From: Tethya wilhelma
Taxonomy: Eukaryota; Porifera; Demospongiae; Tethyida; Tethyidae
DNA length: 64,000 nucleotides
NCBI GenBank assembly: GCA_964030475.1
Contig: CAXIPT010000018.1
Span: 142,739-206,738 of the forward strand
Direction: 5' to 3'
In this document: positions 57,726 through 64,000 of the stretch, in pieces
How positions within the stretch are numbered: position 1 is the stretch's first letter
How the letters are laid out: the number at the start of each line of letters is the position of its first letter
Translations under genes and position numbers: made by a program
Notes under the pieces: model-generated
What the model was told of the DNA's origin: nothing
The model's database searches: none
What the model saw: the letters and a program-made list of their open reading frames with translations, nothing else

Positions 57726-58250
57726 TTATCTGGGTTTTGTTTCCTGAAGTTTTGCCATAGACTTTCTTGCTTCCTTGTTATAAGCAGTGTGCTTCAGGGG
57801 CTTATGATCCAATAGGACGCCTGTCTTGTCTTTAATGTAAATTCTGATTGCTTTATTGAGCAAGTCATGATCGATTAGTGTCTTCTGCAGCAAATCAATG
57901 TACGAATTCACAGTCTCATCTGTGAGAGCGTTATCATGAATCATTGAAAGTGGATTTGCTGAATGAAGAGATAGTCTAGGATGACAATCTTTGAATCGAA
58001 TCCCCACTAAAATTGGACATGTTGACACCTTTCTTTTCCAGTGTTTTCTCGAGAATAACCAGCACCTACAAATATATTGACATTTAAATTCAAATTAATA
58101 ATCAGAATGTGGCTACACAATAATTGGTTTTGTTGAGGATAGTGCATGTATTACAATAATACAGGGAGACAATTATGTCATGTACTGTTGAAACTTGAGC
58201 TAAACTCTGAGATATATATACTAACCTTTTACTTGATATATCCATAGATA
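57726..58250 (-). pseudogene. Tigger transposase N-proximal DDE part, copy A
   Basis: The frame from 58028 reads GIRFKDCHPRLSLHSANPLS, then DHDLLNKAIRIYIKDKTGVL, LDHKPLKHTAYNKE. This is the Tigger segment leading to the first catalytic Asp; the usual D-E-(S/T)-G reads D-K-T-G. It continues into the 57100-57725 part. An intron-like region of 200 bases (58030-58245) is shared with copy B. Confidence 0.7.
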
Positions 58251-58609
58251 ATTAACCTCTCGAACCGGGATTGGAAACGCGGACGCGAAATTAAATTAAA
58301 TTTCACGAAACACTCTGTGTTGGACCGGATTTACCGGAAATCTCTTGGCTTAATGAGAGGAAGTGCTATTTATTTAGAATCATATGCACTCTCTATTGGT
58401 ACCATGGTCTCTTAGAAACAACAACTGAGCTTATGAGATGGCTGCGCTCACAAATTCTGGTAAGAAACTAGTACATTTAGCCGGATAGACCCCCTTTATA
58501 AAACCATAGTTAAATTGAGCTGGTACTGACAGATGTAGTGTATAATATCTATGGTAGTATTGGTACTGATAATCAAAACATGTACATTAGTTTTATATTA
58601 AAGATTTTA

Positions 58610-59077
58610 TTACTGATGAAAGAAGATTATTAAAGAAGCTAGCTGTCCACAAACAAACAGCTTCCAGGTGAAGTCTTCGGCAATCTTCAAGCTGAGATGG
58701 ACCTGGACACAACCACTAGTGTCTTGGTTGATCTTCACTTTGAACAAAATGAGGGATGGCGTAATATTGTGTCCTGATTCATAGTGTAGTTTCCAATCTG
58801 TTAACAAAAATAACACATGCATGTATTAAGCCAGTATTTCATAGACAAACAGTGACTGTACCTTCATGGTTTAGGTGAACTGAGAGTTTGTCCTTCAGTT
58901 GAGTGAGCGTTGTAGCTGGACTCTTATAGAAATAATCCACTGGCAGGGAAACTAGTAGAGCCGGAGTGCCATCAGGATCAGTAGAAGTAGAGGAGTCAAT
59001 GCAACTAGAGTCGTCATGTTTTTGTTTCTTCCTATATTCATTTTTGGTGTGGTAGAACCGTGCTTTTCTGGGCATGA
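58610..59077 (-). CDS. Small two-exon gene, N-terminal part of a multicopy element protein?
   Basis: Exon 1 (59075-58863) starts MPRKARFYHTKNEYRKKQKH, continues DGTPALLVSLPVDYFYKSP, then LTQLKDKLSVHLNHE and ends at donor GTACAGT. It has an acceptor TGTTACAG just before the ATG. Exon 2 (58797-58610) begins at acceptor GTTAACAG in matching phase, reads WKLHYESGHNITPSLILFKV, then GCVQVHLSLKIAEDFTWKLF and stops after FFHQ. Splice phase is consistent and there is no internal stop, so it looks intact. I recall the W-LH...LF-xVK...V-xSL-ISEDF-WKL-V layout from the N-terminus of long sponge/cnidarian proteins with a THAP9/P-element-like transposase domain, which is absent here. It could be a truncated element gene or a free-standing protein. 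Confidence 0.5.
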
Positions 59078-59215
59078 CTGTAACACAAAATAAATACACA
59101 TGAACAGAAGTGTCGAAAATTTCTTAAATGAGACAAACATCACACTACCATGGGTGTTATTCTGGTACAACAATGATATACGAAAGTACACATGTGGTTT
59201 TTTCCTTTATAGCAT

Positions 59216-59785
59216 TCAGCAATACTGTATAAAAGGGAGACAAAACTTTGACACTTCCAAGCCAAAATTCTGGCTTCCAGGAGCTTTATCAATCAGTATA
59301 ATTCTTGTTTCCTTGTTATAAGCAGTGTGCTTCAGGGGCTTATGATCCAATAGGATGCCTGTCTTGTCTTTATTATAAATTCTGATTGCTTTATTGAGCA
59401 AATCATGATCGATTAGTGTCTTGTGCAGCAATCCAAAGTACGAATTCACAGTCTCATCTGTGAGAGCGTTTTCATGAATCATTGATAGTGGATTTGCTGA
59501 ATGAAGAGATAGTCTAGGATGACGATCTTTGAATCGAATCCCCACTAAAATTGGATATGTTGACACCTTTCTTTTCCAGTGTTTTCTCGAGAATAACCAG
59601 CACCTACAAATATATTGACATGTAAATTCAAATTAATAATCATAATGTGGCTACACAATAATTGGTTTTGTTGAGGATGGTGCATGTATTACAATAATAC
59701 AGGGAGACAATTATGTCATGTACTGTTGGAACTTGAGCTAAACTCTGAGATATACTAACCTTTTACTTGATATATCACATAAACT
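59216..59785 (-). pseudogene. Tigger transposase N-proximal DDE part, copy B
   Basis: Paralogue of copy A in direct orientation: GIRFKDRHPRLSLHSANPLS, then IRIYNKDKTGILLDHKPLKH, TAYNKETR. Homology with copy A runs over about 450 bases and ends at 59315 and 59770. The frame then enters unrelated sequence. It flanks the small two-exon gene, which lies between the two copies. Confidence 0.7.
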
Positions 59786-60251
59786 TATATGTGTGCCATG
59801 CTGTCTCGAATTTAACGACAAGTTTTGATTGAGTGCATGCTGTGTTGTACCTGCATGAATCAGTGTCTACATTGTAGAATAGTGGACAAGGATATAGTGT
59901 AAGTAATTTGCTCAGAGTTGGTTAAGACACTTACAATGTTGGGGGGAAAAATGCGCACTACCAATAATACAGACCATGCCCCAAAATTGAATTAAAAATG
60001 ACGTCATATGAAAAATAATGCCAGACAAGCATACACAATATACCATTAGAATCATTTCATATACTTATCTTGGCACTCTTAGAATTACCGTCTCGCATCA
60101 GGTCTGTAGACCGTTGTGTGACGAATAACTACATCGTGGCAAGACTGCATACATGACAGATCCTCATCCACCTTGAAAGCGTAGCAGTGGATACTTCTTT
60201 GTGAGGTTTCTTAGTAGTAATGAACAAGGGCTGAGAAGTTGCCTTCAAGTC

Positions 60252-60715
60252 TCACAAACTCTCTATGCATGACACATAGTATGACAGGGTCTCAAATGGA
60301 GAAGGAACACATGGAGTAGAAGGTGAAATGTGAAGCTCATCAGCCTGTGTCTTGATTTCACAACACCACCAGTTGAAATACTCTCCACTGTTGGATTTCA
60401 ACAGCTCCAGATCTAAATGAACCTCAGAGACAAGCTTGTAAGTGGCAAGAATGTCGTTAGACTTCCATTGTAGCTTAACAGTTAGAGAGCGAAAGCTGCT
60501 TAAAGCTGTCCTTGTGATATTAAAAGCTACCAGATGAAGAAAGCCCTTTGCCTTAACCAAAGTGTCAGCATCCCAGGACTATTCACCAATATCTGCCTTG
60601 CATGTACTAATTCCCTCCATTGTTGTGATGATAGACAGATATAAATTCTAAAAAACCAAGGAAGGAGTCTATCCTCTGTACCCAGCAAAAGCTTAGACCC
60701 AGCGTGGATCGACAA
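60252..60715 (-). pseudogene. hAT (ZMYM1-like) transposase middle fragment
   Basis: The main frame reads LVKAKGFLHLVAFNITRTAL, then SSFRSLTVKLQWKSNDILAT, YKLVSEVHLDLELL and EYFNWWCCEIKTQADELHIS. The order L-KA-GFL...F-xSL-VKLQ-KSxDI-AAY-LV...F..W..E...A matches the insertion between catalytic residues of ZMYM1-type hAT proteins. Together with 5884-6290 this suggests one old family. N-terminal and C-terminal parts are missing. Confidence 0.65.
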
Positions 60716-60836
60716 CCGATTTTAGGTTGTCAGCGAGATCAAAGAGGTGGTAACCAAAAGTATGTAATAAGTGATTTACAGTCAACCACATTACCACACT
60801 CCCTTGATCGCAGAACAAGAAATCTGAGTACCAAGT

Positions 60837-60960
60837 ATGTCACTTTCTGTAGACACCGTTTCTAGCGGCATTAAGCATGCCATGGAGGTGATGGGAGTGA
60901 AAGGCCTGAAACCTGAACAGAGACTAGTAGTAGAGTACACTTGCTTCAAACAAGGGACCA
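60837..60960 (+). pseudogene. RecQ helicase N-terminal exon, inverted
   Basis: The plus strand reads IKHAMEVMGVKGLKPEQRLV, then VEYTCFKQGT. This is the RecQ motif-0 region (F-xxLKPEQ-x-V-E), which sits just before Walker A. It is exactly the part missing from RecQ-3, but it lies downstream of it and on the opposite strand. It ends without the Walker A motif. Confidence 0.6.
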
Positions 60961-61464
60961 AACAGTATCCTTCGAGTAGGAAAATGTCTTGGGCTATTAC
61001 ATTCAATCTGCAGACAATTTGACACATCTTTGTCAATTGTTGAACCAAGTGGAAAGCACAAAGTCCCACAGCTCACAAATGACATTTGGAAAATTGTTAA
61101 TTTTTTAGTTGGCACGAAAATATTAGAAAAAACCTGGTCGTAAACATAGAAACGTTAGTATCAATGGAAGTGTTATAGCAACAATAAACCAAACATAGTT
61201 TTCAAAGTGGCTAAAACAATTAACGTCTTCTTGCTATTAAAATCAATCATCTTAGAGAGTTGAATAGCTATACATATACAAATGCATTTTCTAAACGTTT
61301 AACTTGACTTGAACAAAATTCACAAGTACATGTATTTTGTACAAATCTCACAACAATAACAATTGTAACATTGTCTCATAATATTTTCACTGTGTTCAAA
61401 GTGTTTGAATAGCATGTTTCTCCTACATTTTGTGCTGTTATGGCAATAGTCCATCATGGCTTGG

Positions 61465-62700
61465 TTACATTTTGTTTGTCACTTTCTGCAAAAAAAATAG
61501 TGTAGCACAGCTTAGTTCACCATCTTGTCCTCCACGTCCTGTTTCCTGAACATAAGACTCCAAATCAGCTGCTGTACCCCAGTGAACTACTTGTTGTACG
61601 TTTGGACAATCCAAGCCCATGCCAAATGATATAGTTGCAATAACTATACAAAGGTTACCATTATGCTTACAAAATTCAGCTAAAATCTCCTCATGTATGC
61701 TTGCTTCAATACAGCGAGTAAACATCTACAACACGAAATGGTACTATATTTAGAGCATTAATGGGAATGGTATAACAAGTGCCAAGATGAAACTTAAAGA
61801 GCCAATAGAACTGCCAACATTGATCATATGTGCGACAAAATATGATCGTCTTTGGTGTGTGTTGTTGAAATTTCTAATTGGATCGATAAGAGTCTTCACA
61901 ATATCTTCTATATCTGTTTTTGGTTTCACTACATACATAATATTCTTCTTGTGGGGTGAGACTGATACAATGAACTGCTTTTCCATACATAACTCTTGGA
62001 TGATTTTGTTTCTACCTTCAGTTGTGGCAGTTGCAGTTAGAGCCATAATATTTACTTTATCCAGAATGATACCACGTACCTCACTTAATCTCGAATAGTC
62101 CTTACAAAAGGACTGACCCCTACAATTAAGTATAATAGAATTCCATGTACACCACTTTCACATATTCCCACTCTTTACAATCATAGTATAGCTAGTTACC
62201 CCATATTAAGTGTGTCTACCTAAAATAAAGCGAATATGTCATAACCAGTGTTGGCTAGAAAGTATACAGTCTCAACTTTAAACTAATGCAATAACTTACC
62301 ATTGAAGTATACAGTGTGCCTCGTCAACCACAAATGCAACCAAATTCTTCTGGTATACAGGACTAGACAACATCTCTCTCCATTGAGGGTTACTTAGGAT
62401 TCACTCAGGACTCACAAACACCAACTGGATTCTCCCTTCTTTAACTTCCTTCATGCTATCTAGGTCTTGTTGCAATTCACCAATATACTCTGATGATACA
62501 CCTCTTATACAAAATTTTGTCTTCTGCTCCATCGTTATTGAAGTTAGAGGTGATACACACAAAACAATGCTATTATTCTCAATGCTAGAATCTTTCACCT
62601 TTCGTATGTGATCAAACACAAGAGGCAAAAGAGCATAACAATATAACTTTCCAAGCCCCATGATAGGCAAACTAACAAACATGTCATTTCCAAGCACAAA
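61465..62700 (-). pseudogene. RecQ helicase, RecQ-3, joined to DUF6589
   Basis: From the junction near 62700 it reads GNDMFVSLPIMGLGKLYCYA (a damaged Walker A, where LPTGYGKS is expected), then IVLCVSPLTSITMEQ (motif Ia), GRIQLVFVSPE and a TGA. Then NPQWREMLSSPVYQ and motif II FVVDEAHC near 62325 precede donor GTAAGT. A second exon from about 62120 has QSFCKDYSRLSE, motif III MALTATAT, and, after a frameshift, motif IV KTIIFCRTYDQC. A third from about 61725 has HEEILAEFC, motif V IVIATISFGMGLDCPNV and motif VI ETGRGGQDGE, in which the second Arg is Gln. The damage to motifs I and VI and two breaks show it cannot be active. Confidence 0.8.
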
Positions 62701-63030
62701 CTACTGTAAGCTTCTTTGAATGTTCGATTCAGGTGCTCTATATGGAGATCACGTGTTACATTGCACCCTGGTTGTCCTGTAATATTTACAAACCTGGACC
62801 ACACAAGTTGTTCTCGTTATCTGTCTGACAAGAGAGCATGATACTGGGAAAGTAGTGTCAACGCGTCAATAGCATAATTTTTTGGCTTGCTTCCTTTGAA
62901 AACTAACAATATAAACCTCCACACTCTCAAAACTCTTAAGCCATCCCCTTCCCTCACTGCATCCTTAAATTCGGTGTGTAATAGCTGAAGAGTCACTAAC
63001 TCTTGGCAATAAGTTGCTCCTTGACCTCAT
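62700..63030 (-). pseudogene. DUF6589 C-terminal part, fused upstream of RecQ-3
   Basis: Reads TEFKDAVREGDGLRVLRVWR, then KNYAIDALTLLSQYHALLSD, a TAA, REQLVWSRFVNITGQPGCNV, and RDLHIEHLNRTFKEA. It then passes within a few bases into RecQ-3 sequence. Block order matches the DUF6589 gene at 22 kb (AIREGDGKR...SRFVN...DLHMEHLNRLCKEAI). The remaining C-terminal part of DUF6589 and the N-terminus of RecQ are both missing at the junction, so one deletion joined them. Confidence 0.75.
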
Positions 63031-63039
63031 CATCCAGCT

Positions 63040-64000
63040 TGTATATGCATGTATACGTATGTCAATAGTTATCATCCTGACTTTTTTAAAACTTAATTTG
63101 AATTCTTGATTCTGAGCTCCAGAACAACTTTTCAGGAATTGAATCTCATTAGATGAGCAATTGAGCTGTTCAGTTTTTCCAGTGTGAAGAATCCAACTTC
63201 GTCCATAGCATGTTTAGAAGTTGCAAATGCATTTAGTGAGCAGCTCCTCTTTCATAAAGGGTGTCCATAATATCAAAAGGCAGACACATAGTTATGCCAA
63301 AGTATGCAAACTACATCAAGACACTCCTATAGTTGGCACCATATTCCCCATGGCCTCTGACATCTGTCTCTACCAAATCACAGTAGTCATTGTGTGTTTC
63401 TTGGTTCAATGTCATGCATTCACTGCTGTGAAACTATGTGGATACATGCATTGTATATAGAGTATGGGCACATTTTAAGTCCTCATTGACAATGAGGGAT
63501 ATAAAACCATGCAATGACCGTACAGCATTTAGTAGTAGTGTTTCCAGTGACTAAGCAACTTCTACACTTTCTCAGAGCAATGCCTACTCCCTCATAAAAT
63601 CCACCAATGAATGGCAAGCATGTTTGAATAAAGAGTATCACCACACATGCACACCACTGCTCCATGAAAATTCACATGCACACTTTCCGGATGCCATTTA
63701 ACAACAAATACTGATTATTACCCGTGATAACTTATTGACTTGCTCTACAAAAGGAGTTACTCCAGATAAACATACTTCATGTAAACACAAATGGTGTATG
63801 ATGTTGTACAATAGGAAGCTTACTTCCAGAACAGAAGCTATAGCTAACATTGCTGAATTCAAGGTAGCTGCTATTACCATCAGGGTTGTTGAATTACCAT
63901 AGATTCGTAAATCAGCGGTTTTCACAACTGTTAACAATTGCATTACTAACAAAAGTAAACAGAATTCAGGTCTAATGTTTCCAAGTAGGTAATAGAAGAC
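63040..64000. other. No gene recognised
   Basis: The upstream part of the DUF6589 gene would lie here, but I find no VPLGVL or GKDHGTLYQL block. Open frames at 63221-63460 and 63698-63952 have no recognisable features. Confidence 0.4.

Noticed and set aside
1..64000. tRNA, rRNA, CRISPR array, bacterial-type operons
   Set aside because: None recognised on either strand; repeats present are transposon-like or microsatellites, and genes have introns.

Overview
This looks like a window from an animal nuclear genome, most probably a demosponge (Amphimedon-like). The DNA is AT-rich. Genes are broken into short exons by small introns with GT/AG borders. There are single-N assembly gaps, and the transposon families have their best recalled relatives in sponges and cnidarians. 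There is no operon structure, tRNA, rRNA or CRISPR array that I can recognise. The organism call is an inference from recalled protein resemblance; I could run no search.

Almost all recognisable coding sequence is mobile-element derived and decayed, and most of it is on the minus strand. 3.2-8.3 kb: a Harbinger (HARBI1-like) pseudogene cut by a 1.07-kb MITE, a hAT/DUF4371 fragment, a zinc-knuckle gag-like pseudogene, a stray Harbinger tail and one EGF-like exon. 9-11.1 kb: a TTAA-flanked MITE and a second retroelement-like fragment. 11.2-17.4 kb: a nested block holding a RecQ-family helicase gene (RecQ-1), a transposase-like gene with an S-D-G-G-P-D-H-R motif, and the tail of a second RecQ-type element. 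18.1-24 kb: a paralogous copy of that tail, a RecQ fragment (RecQ-2) and a DUF6589 gene. 26.7-30.1 kb: a pogo/Tigger transposase whose 5' half is repeated exactly across an N. 32.3-34.8 kb: a third copy of the RecQ-element tail and a protein-kinase N-lobe fragment, the latter repeated exactly across an N. 35-40 kb: a 264-codon transposon ORF, a hAT C-terminus and a DUF3987-like fragment. 44-47 kb: a tyrosine-recombinase (Crypton-like) gene fragment and a BEL/Pao fragment. 48.7-51.7 kb: a second copy of the 36.4-39.4 kb region. 53-55 kb: two MITEs. 57-60 kb: two Tigger fragments and a small two-exon gene. 60-63 kb: a hAT fragment, then a RecQ helicase (RecQ-3) joined directly to a DUF6589 gene.

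The most interesting signal is the repeated pairing of a DUF6589 gene with a RecQ-type superfamily-2 helicase gene in the same order and orientation (20.4-23.4 kb and 61.5-63.0 kb). In the second copy a deletion has fused the two. Together with the RecQ-element tail that recurs at 11.2, 18.7 and 32.3 kb, this suggests a large DNA transposon that carries its own RecQ-like helicase. Several perfect duplications end exactly at single-N gaps and are probably assembly artefacts, so copy number there should not be trusted.
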